Made by a program: the position numbers and the translations under genes. From NCBI RefSeq assembly GCF_004295665.1, contig NZ_CP034759.1:1302001-1366000 (forward strand): DNA of 64,000 nucleotides, read 5' to 3'. Shown in pieces: positions 1-8,530 of the stretch (position 1 is its first letter; each line of letters opens with the position of its first letter). Under the pieces are notes generated by a model, which was given only the letters and a program-made list of their open reading frames with translations, searched no databases and was not told the DNA's origin. The DNA comes from Litorilituus sediminis. GTDB taxonomy: Bacteria; Pseudomonadota; Gammaproteobacteria; Enterobacterales; Alteromonadaceae.

Positions 1-132
1 TGGTTTTTGCTAAAAACAAACCATAATCGTATAAAAATTCCAAAATCAATATCCTATAAATAAAAACTGGCGATAATTTACCATGTAATAGAATGAGAAA
101 AAATAATTCTTGTTATCAAATATTACAGACAT

Positions 133-159
133 AAAAAAGCCCAGTAGAAACTGGGCTTT
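133..159 (-). terminator. Rho-independent terminator of the lipase gene
   Basis: A 9-bp stem (136-144 with 151-159) with a 6-nt loop. On the minus strand it is followed by a run of Ts (the A-run at 133-138). It lies about 20 bp past the stop codon of the lipase lipoprotein gene. Positions 1-132 hold no gene that I can support. Confidence 0.85.
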
Positions 160-181
160 ACAAAAATTAAGTTAAGCTTAT

Positions 182-2638
182 TTATTTAATAATTTCATCA
201 TCTGAAATCAAAATAAGCTGACCATCATTAGCTATATAATTCACCATTTGCATTTGCATCTCTTTAAATGCGCGTAATGCTAATTCAGCAGTTGGTGCTA
301 CATCCTGATTAGGATTGATTAACGAAGAGTGATGACCTGCAGTAAAGCGTACCGCGCCAGATATTTTAGCTTCAGGGCTTACTGTTGTCATACTAACAGG
401 ATCTAAGCCTAATAGTGCTATCAATGGCTCAGTACCAGCAACAGGCGAGCTAGAGACAACATTTGGCAGCACTTGATCAGGTAGATTCTCACCACCATCT
501 CCAACCACTTCTTGAAGTAAAATAGGCGTTTCTGTCGCTTTTAATGCAGCAGCATAGTTCATCGGCTCAGCATCATCTAATGCCATTTGGAATGCAGTTG
601 CCGCTTGTACCATAGTGCTCGATAACGCAGCAGCATCTTCCGGCGATAACGTTGTTTGGTATGTTGCATAAGTTTGCATTAAGAAACCAATAAATACCGC
701 ACCATCTGCTGGGGATAAGCCACCTTGGTTATTATCAGCAAAATATTGTTGGAAGCCTTCATCACCACCATAAGCAAGGACTGACTGCAGCAATGGTCCA
801 AATGTATTTGAACCTATGATAGCGCCAAAACCTAGCCCTTGCATTGGCACATTTAATGTCGCCGCCTGTACTTTAAACATGGCATTGATTTGTTCTGACT
901 GCTCAGACTCAGGCACACTAGTATTTGCTAAAGCTAAGAATTGTGAACCACCGATAGAGCCTAAAGATAAACCAGTAAAGTATACTTTAGATTTATCAAT
1001 ATCTGCGCCATTTAGGAAGTTCAAACCAAAGCGTAAGCCTAATAAGTCAATAACAGCTTGTCGACCATTTGAAGCTGTTGTGCTAAAGCTTTGCAAGTTA
1101 ATATAATCAAGCGGATTCACCGAGGCATCGATATTATTGTTACCATCTCCGGTTAAATCAAACCCACGTGAATTAAATAGCGGGTAATCAATCGCAACAC
1201 TAGCAATACCAAATAAAGATAGCATTGCCGTTGTTGTTAGCATATCTTCTTTCTTTGATGGAATACCGTGCTGAAGAATAACAACCGGCCAACCTGCTTC
1301 AGGCTTTTCAATTGCACCTAAACCTAAACTTGGGCGAAGTGCATTAACCACAGCAAGATCTGGCACTGTCATTTGCACTTCAACATTTTGGAAGCTATTA
1401 ATCTTTGGAATCGGGTTATATTTGGTAAGATTACGCTCTGTATCTAGCCCAGCTAAAACTGGGTTATCAGACGTACTAAAGTCACGTAAACCAAAAGACA
1501 TACAAACAGCATCATTGGTACCAATTGGCTCAGCTGGGATTAACTCTGGGTTACTTGCTGTAAGTCCAGCTATTGCGGCACCTGAATCACAAAGTGCGTT
1601 CATCCAAGTATTAAGTGGAGCAAGTGGATTCTCTGCACTTGGAGTATGTAAATAATATGGTAAAGACACATTACCTAAGTAGTAATTTGCTGAACTATAT
1701 AAAGCAATATTTTGCGCATCTGCCGGGTCTGTTGGATCTAATAACTCAGCTTGAATCATCACGTCAGCAACAGAAAGCGTAGTATCCTGTACATTAATAG
1801 CTGGTACAGGTACAAGCGGAGTTTCCGTCAGACCAGATAATAATAATTGCTTACTAACGCCTAACACTTGGCCAACAGATTGAGTTGTCATTGCCATTGA
1901 ATAAGCGATACTCTCTTTATCAACACCTGCGGCAACAACTGCGCCTTCATAGCTATTGATTATGCCCTGTAGCATTAACTGACTTTCAGAGCCAAGCGGC
2001 TTCTCGTTAATATCTTCACGTACAGCTTCATAAGTTGAAGAGCCAGCAATAGGCTGAGCATTACTGTCTTCAATATTAGTGGTTAACACCACAATGTAAC
2101 TTGTTTGTGGCTTAAGTGGTTTTAGTGGAATAACCGCAATACTGCCGTTAGACGCTTTTGAGACAAAGTCAGTGCCAAATGCTAGTTCAGCAACTACTTT
2201 ACATGCTAACCCTCGAGTTACCTGCTCACACTGTGGATCGGCTGCATCCCCTCCCATAATGGTTTCAAAAATACGAACAGCACCAGGAGCTGCAACACTC
2301 GATTCACTAAGTGTTACTTCTGAAGGGAAATCCATATCAATTGTAAACGCAGTATTAGTTGACCAACCATCTAAACGACTCAGTGCAACAGTCGGGTCGG
2401 CAGCATTATCAGGGTCGGCTACCGGTAGGTTAAGCGTGCCATCTTTACTGCCACTAAAAAGCAAATCATTAGGAACAGACATCACGCCATTGGCTGGATC
2501 AAATACCACTCGAGACGTTGGGTATATCGGCGTACCATTCTCTTCTACATCTTTTTTAACATCGTCAATCGTTTCGCTACCGCAACCACTTAGACTTAAT
2601 GCACTAATGACTGCGAGGCTAAGAGCTAACTTCTTCAT
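182..2638 (-). CDS. VolA/Pla-1-family lipase lipoprotein
   Basis: An 818-residue predicted lipoprotein. A hydrophobic leader ends in a lipobox (LSGC, Cys19), so it should be anchored in the outer membrane and perhaps exposed on the surface. The C-terminal half carries an alpha/beta-hydrolase signature: an HG oxyanion motif near residue 457, the nucleophile elbow GLSLG with Ser558, and GHHSS near the C-terminus as a candidate catalytic His. Length and layout match the Pla-1/cef extracellular lipase family, whose Vibrio cholerae member VolA is a surface lysophospholipase that frees fatty acids from host or environmental lipids. Substrate here is inferred. The gene is monocistronic, with its own terminator, and is divergent from the reductase gene. 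A FadR-like palindrome about 180 bp upstream suggests control by fatty acids. Confidence 0.85.
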   Translation of the reverse strand: MKKLALSLAVISALSLSGCGSETIDDVKKDVEENGTPIYPTSRVVFDPANGVMSVPNDLLFSGSKDGTLNLPVADPDNAADPTVALSRLDGWSTNTAFTIDMDFPSEVTLSESSVAAPGAVRIFETIMGGDAADPQCEQVTRGLACKVVAELAFGTDFVSKASNGSIAVIPLKPLKPQTSYIVVLTTNIEDSNAQPIAGSSTYEAVREDINEKPLGSESQLMLQGIINSYEGAVVAAGVDKESIAYSMAMTTQSVGQVLGVSKQLLLSGLTETPLVPVPAINVQDTTLSVADVMIQAELLDPTDPADAQNIALYSSANYYLGNVSLPYYLHTPSAENPLAPLNTWMNALCDSGAAIAGLTASNPELIPAEPIGTNDAVCMSFGLRDFSTSDNPVLAGLDTERNLTKYNPIPKINSFQNVEVQMTVPDLAVVNALRPSLGLGAIEKPEAGWPVVILQHGIPSKKEDMLTTTAMLSLFGIASVAIDYPLFNSRGFDLTGDGNNNIDASVNPLDYINLQSFSTTASNGRQAVIDLLGLRFGLNFLNGADIDKSKVYFTGLSLGSIGGSQFLALANTSVPESEQSEQINAMFKVQAATLNVPMQGLGFGAIIGSNTFGPLLQSVLAYGGDEGFQQYFADNNQGGLSPADGAVFIGFLMQTYATYQTTLSPEDAAALSSTMVQAATAFQMALDDAEPMNYAAALKATETPILLQEVVGDGGENLPDQVLPNVVSSSPVAGTEPLIALLGLDPVSMTTVSPEAKISGAVRFTAGHHSSLINPNQDVAPTAELALRAFKEMQMQMVNYIANDGQLILISDDEIIK

Positions 2639-3017
2639 TATAATTCCCCAATGCCTGTTTTTATTATTTGTAAAAGTGGTTGTTGCAATGGACTACACTA
2701 AAGCGCAACACCCACCTTTATTATTATATTATTGATCGTAATTTTATTTAGTTCAGCGTATTACATTTGCGTAATTACTGTTTACTTTGATAAATATGCA
2801 CTTTGACCACATTATCAAATTAACTAGTTAGACCAGTTAAACTTAACGCAAGATTTAGTAATGCGCTAGCGCTTTTTTCAATTTATGAAGAATTTTTATA
2901 GTTTCTGTAACATTCTGATGAAAAACTCCGACAAATGTTACTTTTTTGCTCGTGTTATAAAACGCCTCAGCGTAGAATACCCGCCATTAAAATTTACCTT
3001 AATAATGAGAAGCGAAT
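2639..3017. other. Divergent intergenic region
   Basis: This 379-bp AT-rich gap separates the divergent lipase and reductase genes and must hold both promoters. The only clear element I see is the FadR-like palindrome at 2820-2840. I found no small ORF or RNA gene in it. Confidence 0.5.
2820..2840. promoter_or_regulatory. FadR-like operator candidate
   Basis: The 17-mer AACTAGTTAGACCAGTT (2822-2838) matches the E. coli FadR consensus AACTGGTCNGACCAGTT at all but two defined positions, as I recall that consensus. The symmetry extends by TT/AA on both sides to 21 bp. Its position upstream of a lipase that would release fatty acids makes sense biologically. Whether this organism encodes FadR is unknown from the window. 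Confidence 0.4.
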
Positions 3018-3755
3018 ATGTTCGATTACGATATCAATTCAGCTAACTTAAAAGATAAAACTATTTTAGTGGTAGGTGCTGGAGCTGGCATTGGTAAAGC
3101 AGCAGCCCTTACCTACGCCAAACTAGGCGCTACCGTAATTTTATTAGGAAAAACTGTTAAGAAACTTGAAGCGGTTTACGATGAAATTATTGCCTTAGGT
3201 TATCCTGAGCCTGCGATTATTCCGCTTGATTTAAAAGGTGCGACAAAACAAAACTATATTGATATGTCAGCAACCATTGCTCAGCAATTTGGCAAATTAG
3301 ACGGCGCATTACTCAATGCCTCCATGCTGGGTGAATTATCACCATTCACCCAAATTCATGAACAAATTTATGATGATGTGATGAATGTTAACGTGAAGGC
3401 TCAGTTTTTATTAGCGCAAGCATTAATCCCAAGCTTATTACTTGCTGAAAACGCCTCATTAATATTCACCTCTTCTGGGGTTGGTAATCAAGGTCGCGCT
3501 TATTGGGGGCCTTACAGTATGTCGAAATTTGCCACAGAAGGTATGATGCAAATAATCGCAGATGAGTATGAAAGCTCTAATCTTCGCACTAATGCAATCA
3601 ACCCTGGCGCAACAAGAACGGCAATGAGAGCCAGTGCCTACCCTGCAGAAGATAAAGAAAAACTAGCTACAGCTGAAGAGATTATGCCGTTATATGTTTA
3701 CTTAATGTCTGATGATAGTAAAGAAACTAATGGCCAAGTGCTAAAGGCGCAGTAA
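3018..3755 (+). CDS. yciK: YciK-like short-chain dehydrogenase/reductase
   Basis: A 245-residue classical SDR. The Rossmann motif GAGAGIGKAAA lies near residues 20-30, an NAS segment (NASMLG) sits around residue 100, a catalytic Ser occurs in the TSSGVG stretch, and YSMSK (Tyr-x-x-x-Lys) follows. NGQ near the C-terminus is typical of the family. The order and spacing match YciK, an uncharacterised NAD(P)-dependent oxidoreductase of gammaproteobacteria whose substrate is not known. The gene starts with ATG after GAGAAGCGA and ends before a hairpin shared with the convergent pgi gene. It could be another close SDR, but the enzyme class is secure. Confidence 0.8.
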   Translation: MFDYDINSANLKDKTILVVGAGAGIGKAAALTYAKLGATVILLGKTVKKLEAVYDEIIALGYPEPAIIPLDLKGATKQNYIDMSATIAQQFGKLDGALLNASMLGELSPFTQIHEQIYDDVMNVNVKAQFLLAQALIPSLLLAENASLIFTSSGVGNQGRAYWGPYSMSKFATEGMMQIIADEYESSNLRTNAINPGATRTAMRASAYPAEDKEKLATAEEIMPLYVYLMSDDSKETNGQVLKAQ

Positions 3756-3766
3756 TTGTGACGACA

Positions 3767-3803
3767 TTTCATCAAATGCGATAACCCGTCGCATTTGATG
3801 AAA
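3767..3803. terminator. Bidirectional hairpin between yciK and pgi
   Basis: A perfect 14-bp inverted repeat (3767-3780 with 3790-3803) with a 9-nt loop lies between the two convergent stop codons. Short A/T tracts flank it but there is no long T-run, so termination efficiency is uncertain. Confidence 0.65.
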
Positions 3804-3815
3804 ATTAAAGCTTCG

Positions 3816-5420
3816 CTATTTGTTGGCATCTAAAAAAGTATTAATCAATTGTATACTTGATGTCGATAAATGACTTTGAGTGCTTTTACCATTGATAATA
3901 TCTAATACAGATGAACTAAGTTTTTTCCCTAACTCTACTCCCCACTGATCAAATGGATTAAGCTGCCATAATGTACCTTGCACAAATATTTTGTGCTCAT
4001 ACAATGCAAACAAAGCACCTATCGATTCAGGCGTAATTGATTCCAACAATAAAGTATTACTTGGTGTATTACCTTTCATCACCTTATGAGGAGTTAAAGA
4101 AAGCGTTTCCTCGCTTTTCAATTCCTCTTCTACTTGTTTAAGAGTAACGCCTTGCATCAGCGCTTCACTTTGAGCAAAGCAATTTGCCACAAGTACTTTA
4201 TGATGCTCTTGATACGCTTTAGTACTGGGCTTTAATGAAACAATAAAATCAGCAGGGATTATATCCTCACTTTGATGCATTAACTGCATAAATGCATGTT
4301 GCCCATTAGTCCCTTCTTGACCAAAAATGATAGGAGCAGTTGCCCAAGACAGCTTTTCTCCATCAATGGAGACTGACTTACCATTACTTTCCATATCAAT
4401 TTGTTGTAAATAACCAGGAAATGCCCTTAGCGAATGTTCATAAGGTAAAACTGCCAAGCTATGGTAACCTAAAACATTACGATTCCAGATACCAAGTAAG
4501 GCCATTAATACGGGCATATTGTCACTAAAATCCGCTTGTTGAAAATGATTGTCCATTTCATAAGCGCCTAGCTTAAATTTTTCAAAGTTTTGATTACCGA
4601 TAGCTAAAGCTAATGGTAAGCCTACTGCTGACCAAATTGAAAAACGGCCGCCAACCCAATCCCACATAGGCAAAATACTATTTTCATTGATACCAAACTG
4701 GGTCGCTTTAGTTAGGTTAGAACTCACTGCAAACCACTGCCGAGATATGGCATCGTCAGTTTTCAACTCATCTAACATCCACTGTTTAACTGAATGAGCG
4801 TTTAGCAAGGTTTCTTGTGTGGTAAAAGTTTTAGAGATAACGATAACTAAGGTTGATTTAGCTTCTAATCTGGAAAGTTTATCAGCTACGGCTTGTCCAT
4901 CCACATTTGACAATACATGAACATTTAAATGTTGTGTTTGATACTGAGATAAAGCGCTTAACGCTACCTTTAGTCCATAATATGAACCGCCTATACCTAT
5001 TACTAATACATCAGTAAACTTCTGACCAGTACAGCTAGTTAATTTACCTTGGCGAACATCATCAACAATCGAAGCCATATTAACTTCAGTTTGCAATACT
5101 TCCTGAGCTTGCTCACCTAAAACAGCATATTTAATTTCACTTGGCGCGCGAAGCAGCGTATGCAACACAGCTCGCTCTTCAGTATTATTTATCTTCTCAC
5201 CTGAAAACATAGCATCAATACTATCGTTTAAACGACAGTCACGCGCCCAAGTAATCAAGTTAGACAGTTCATCTGGGGAAATGTTTTGTTTAGAGTAATC
5301 TAAAAAAAGTTGTGACATTTTTAAGGCAAATGATTGCCCTCGTGCTTCATCATGAAACAAGTCTATAATTCTGCGAAGTTTAACGCTCTGAACAAAGGAA
5401 GGGGAATTAAGTAGATCCAT
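3816..5420 (-). CDS. pgi: Glucose-6-phosphate isomerase
   Basis: A 534-residue Pgi, slightly shorter than the roughly 550 usual. It interconverts glucose-6-phosphate and fructose-6-phosphate in the cytosol. Family signatures are clear: GGRFSIWSAVGLP mid-protein, an NGQHAF segment with the catalytic His, and PFDQWGVELGKKL near the C-terminus with the catalytic Lys. The ATG at 5418-5420 has no obvious Shine-Dalgarno sequence. Fructose-6-phosphate and glucose-6-phosphate feed sugar-nucleotide synthesis, so the position beside the O-antigen cluster may not be accidental, but pgi is transcribed in the opposite direction. Confidence 0.97.
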   Translation of the reverse strand: MDLLNSPSFVQSVKLRRIIDLFHDEARGQSFALKMSQLFLDYSKQNISPDELSNLITWARDCRLNDSIDAMFSGEKINNTEERAVLHTLLRAPSEIKYAVLGEQAQEVLQTEVNMASIVDDVRQGKLTSCTGQKFTDVLVIGIGGSYYGLKVALSALSQYQTQHLNVHVLSNVDGQAVADKLSRLEAKSTLVIVISKTFTTQETLLNAHSVKQWMLDELKTDDAISRQWFAVSSNLTKATQFGINENSILPMWDWVGGRFSIWSAVGLPLALAIGNQNFEKFKLGAYEMDNHFQQADFSDNMPVLMALLGIWNRNVLGYHSLAVLPYEHSLRAFPGYLQQIDMESNGKSVSIDGEKLSWATAPIIFGQEGTNGQHAFMQLMHQSEDIIPADFIVSLKPSTKAYQEHHKVLVANCFAQSEALMQGVTLKQVEEELKSEETLSLTPHKVMKGNTPSNTLLLESITPESIGALFALYEHKIFVQGTLWQLNPFDQWGVELGKKLSSSVLDIINGKSTQSHLSTSSIQLINTFLDANK

Positions 5421-5666
5421 ATAAATCGGTGTTATAATATTTTAACCAAGCCAGATAAAAAACTGTTCAAATTATACTTCATCATCACTATTAAAAAAAC
5501 AATTGATTATTCGCAGGTAGGTACACAACTGAACTTCCTAACCACTATGCTCCCGCTAATTAATTGTCGCTAACTTATTAAGCCTTTACACATAATCAGG
5601 GTAAACATATAATACGGCGCCCTAGCCCTTTAGATTTTATCAACTCAACATAGAGTACTAGTCCCA

Positions 5667-6668
5667 GTGTCAAATAAACTACGAGAAGATACAAATATCA
5701 TACCTCAACCTGCAAGTAAGCAAGTAAATATTACACAAGAGCGTACAGACAACAGTGGCTATGAAGTAGAGTTTTCTGAACTAATGCAGGCAATTTGGAA
5801 AGGTAAGATTCTGATTGCTTTTATTAGTAGCATATTTGCTATTAGTTCGATAGCGATCGCTCTGTCTCTTCCTAATATATATAAAGCTTCCGCCATATTA
5901 GCTCCAGTATCTTCAGATAGTGGGATGGGAGGACTAGCTAGTCTAGCAGGTAAGTTTGGCGGCTTAGCTAGTATGGCAGGAATAAACCTCGGTGGAGAGT
6001 CTTCTGATAAAACAGGCCTTGCGCTGGAGGTTATCAAAACTCGTTCATTCATAGAGAAGTTCATTCAAAAACATCAACTTACAGTGCCACTTATTGCTGC
6101 TAAGAATTGGGATTATGCAAGTAACGAGTTGGTTTATGATGAAGATTTATACGATGTAAATCAACAGAAATGGGTCAGAGAAGTAGATTTCCCTAAAACA
6201 CCAGAGCCGACGCCATGGGAAGCTTATAAAGCATTTAACAAAATATTTACAGTTTCACAATCAAAATTAACTTCTATGGTTACTATTGAAATGGAGTTTT
6301 ACTCTCCTGAGCTGGCCCAGCAGTGGTTAACTTGGCTTATTGAAGATATTAATTTCTTTATGCGCGAGCAAGACTACAAAGAAGCTCAGGATTCGATAAA
6401 TTACCTAACGGAAAAGCTTGAGAACATTAAAACAAGTAATATGGAAACCATATTTTATCAACTGATAGAAGAGCAGACGAAAAATATGATGTTAACCCAG
6501 GTTAAAGCTGAGTATGTATTAAAGACTATCGATTCACCACAAGTACCAGATGAAAAAGATAAACCTAAAAGAGCGCTTATCGTCGTTTTAGGAACCATAT
6601 TAGGTGGTGTATTATCAGTATTAATAGTCTTATTTAGATTTTTCTCCAATAGAAATAATGCGTTATAG
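5667..6668 (+). CDS. wzz: Wzz-type O-antigen chain-length determinant
   Basis: A 333-residue inner-membrane polysaccharide co-polymerase. An N-terminal transmembrane segment (about residues 50-70) and a C-terminal one (about 305-327) flank a large periplasmic domain. A proline-rich stretch (PQVPDEKDKPKR) sits just before the second segment, as in Wzz proteins. There is no cytoplasmic kinase domain, which fits O-antigen rather than capsule-type Wzc. It would set the modal number of repeat units polymerised by Wzy. It is the first gene of the plus-strand cluster and starts with GTG (5667) with a weak ribosome site. Confidence 0.88.
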   Translation: MSNKLREDTNIIPQPASKQVNITQERTDNSGYEVEFSELMQAIWKGKILIAFISSIFAISSIAIALSLPNIYKASAILAPVSSDSGMGGLASLAGKFGGLASMAGINLGGESSDKTGLALEVIKTRSFIEKFIQKHQLTVPLIAAKNWDYASNELVYDEDLYDVNQQKWVREVDFPKTPEPTPWEAYKAFNKIFTVSQSKLTSMVTIEMEFYSPELAQQWLTWLIEDINFFMREQDYKEAQDSINYLTEKLENIKTSNMETIFYQLIEEQTKNMMLTQVKAEYVLKTIDSPQVPDEKDKPKRALIVVLGTILGGVLSVLIVLFRFFSNRNNAL

Positions 6669-6822
6669 CTTTAGCTCTGTTATTTGTAAATAACACTAAG
6701 TTAGCGACTAAATTACCTCAATTAACAAATGTAATGAGTTACTTAAAGAATTAAGATAGCTCGAACATAATTAAAATAACCAAATATCTTTTATCATTAA
6801 AAGATGTGTGAAGGATCAACTG

Positions 6823-7386
6823 ATGGCTTACCTTTCTAGTAGCGAATTAAAAGAATTGGGGTTCGCTTATATAGGAGAAAACGTAAAGATTAGCGATAAA
6901 GCCAGCTTATATAATTGTGAGCAAATATCTATCGATGACAACTCCAGAATCGACGACTTCTGTGTTGTTTCTGGCAAAGTAAAAATTGGTAAGTATTGTC
7001 ACATAACCCCGTATTGCCTGGTTGCTGGTGGTATCAAAGGCATAGAAATGGAAGACTACGCCACATTGGCTTATCGCGTAAATGTTTTTGCTCAGACCGA
7101 TGATTACTCAGGCGGTTCCATGGTCAATAGTCTAATTCCCAAAAAATTCAAGACGGAAACATTTGCTAAAGTTACTATTGGCAAACACGTCATTATTGGA
7201 ACTGGCTCCACGGTTATGCCTGGTGTAACCGTATCGGAAGGGTGCTCTGTAGGAGCAATGTCTCTGATAACAAAGACAACATCTCCTTGGGGCATTTACG
7301 CAGGAATTCCTGCTAAACGAATTAAAGAGCGAAAACGCGACATTCTGAATATTGAACAAGAATTTTTAATGGAAATAAATCAATAA
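6823..7386 (+). CDS. Hexapeptide-repeat acetyltransferase, sugar-modifying
   Basis: A 187-residue left-handed beta-helix acyltransferase with imperfect hexapeptide repeats (ISIDDNSRIDDFCVVSGKVK, then VTIGKHVIIGTGSTVMPGVT) and the usual C-terminal AGIPAKRIKER. I place the start at the ATG at 6823 because AAGGA (6811-6815) lies 7 nt upstream; a GTG at 6808 would sit on top of that site. The stop overlaps the wecE start as TAATG, so translation is coupled. Next to WecE it probably N-acetylates dTDP-4-amino-4,6-dideoxygalactose. O-acetylation of another sugar is the alternative. Confidence 0.75.
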   Translation: MAYLSSSELKELGFAYIGENVKISDKASLYNCEQISIDDNSRIDDFCVVSGKVKIGKYCHITPYCLVAGGIKGIEMEDYATLAYRVNVFAQTDDYSGGSMVNSLIPKKFKTETFAKVTIGKHVIIGTGSTVMPGVTVSEGCSVGAMSLITKTTSPWGIYAGIPAKRIKERKRDILNIEQEFLMEINQ

Positions 7387-8516
7387 TGATCCCTTTCAAT
7401 AAACCGCCTTATACGGGCAACGAAGAGCAATACCTTTTAACCGCAGCTCGCAGCTCTGCGATGGCCGGTGACGGACAGTTTTCGAAAAAATGTGAACAAT
7501 GGTTTGAAACTACATTTAATGTTAACAAATGTTTACTTACGCCGAATTGCACTCAAGCATTAGAGATGGCTGCAATTCTTCTCGATATTCAGCCTGGTGA
7601 CGAAGTAATAATGCCAAGCTATACCTTCGTAAGCACAGCAAATGCCTTTGTGTTAAGGGGAGCAAAAGTCATATTTGTGGACATTCGCCAAGATACTTTA
7701 AATATTGATGAAAACAAAATAGCAGACGCTATAACACCTAAAACAAAAGCTATCGTTGTGGTTCATTATGCTGGAGTAGCCTGTGAAATGGATTCTATTA
7801 TGACCCTTGCTAACGATAATAATATATTTGTTGTTGAGGATGCCGCACAAGGGGTGATGAGTAACTATAAAGGTAAAGCTTTAGGAACTATTGGCCACTT
7901 AGGTGCTTATAGTTTTCATGAAACAAAAAACTACACTAGTGGCGGTGAAGGTGGTTTATTGTTAATTAATGACCCAGAATTTGTAGAGCGCGCAGAAATA
8001 ATCAGAGAAAAAGGCACAAATCGCTCTAAATTTTTCAGGGGAATGATTGATAAATACTCTTGGGTTGATGTGGGTAGCAGTTACTTACCAAGTGAGTTGC
8101 AAGCGGCTTATTTATGGGGTCAACTAGAAAAAGCAGAAGAAATAAACGAAAAACGCTTATCCCTTTGGAACCGATATGCTAATAACCTTCAAAGTCTTGC
8201 TTTGTCACAGCATATTGAGCTACCTACAATCCCACAAGGCTGTATTCACAATGCTCATATGTTTTATATAAAAGTTGCTGATATTAAGATACGTTCTAAG
8301 TTTATTGCATTTTTAAAAGAATCAGATATCCATTCTGTTTTCCATTATATTCCTTTGCATTCTGCTGAAGCGGGTCTTAAACATGGTATATTTTCAGGAA
8401 GTGATGTTTATACTACCAAGGAAAGCGAACGCTTGATAAGACTACCAATGTATTTCAGTTTGTCACTTGAAGACGTTGATATGATCTGCAATAAAATAAA
8501 CACCTTTTTTGCATAG
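7386..8516 (+). CDS. wecE: dTDP-4-amino-4,6-dideoxygalactose transaminase
   Basis: A 376-residue DegT/DnrJ/EryC1 PLP-dependent sugar aminotransferase. SFHETKN contains the PLP-binding Lys, and the downstream block around EIIREKGTNRS, FFRG and GSSYLPSELQAAYLW closely matches E. coli WecE as I remember it. The reaction is dTDP-4-keto-6-deoxyglucose plus glutamate to dTDP-Fuc4N. The substrate is supplied by RmlA and RmlB encoded later in the same cluster. Coupled to the acetyltransferase by TAATG overlap. Since enterobacterial-common-antigen neighbours are absent, the product probably goes into the O antigen. Confidence 0.9.
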   Translation: MIPFNKPPYTGNEEQYLLTAARSSAMAGDGQFSKKCEQWFETTFNVNKCLLTPNCTQALEMAAILLDIQPGDEVIMPSYTFVSTANAFVLRGAKVIFVDIRQDTLNIDENKIADAITPKTKAIVVVHYAGVACEMDSIMTLANDNNIFVVEDAAQGVMSNYKGKALGTIGHLGAYSFHETKNYTSGGEGGLLLINDPEFVERAEIIREKGTNRSKFFRGMIDKYSWVDVGSSYLPSELQAAYLWGQLEKAEEINEKRLSLWNRYANNLQSLALSQHIELPTIPQGCIHNAHMFYIKVADIKIRSKFIAFLKESDIHSVFHYIPLHSAEAGLKHGIFSGSDVYTTKESERLIRLPMYFSLSLEDVDMICNKINTFFA

Positions 8517-8530
8517 TTAAGAGCTATTAA

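Noticed and set aside
2172..2735. Plus-strand ORF of 187 residues
   Set aside because: It lies antisense to the lipase lipoprotein gene, lacks domain features and has a Ser/Thr-rich shadow composition.
5421..5666. RfaH ops/JUMPstart element before the O-antigen cluster
   Set aside because: The sequence CGCAGGTAGGTACA near 5514-5527 only loosely resembles GGCGGTAGC; key positions do not match.
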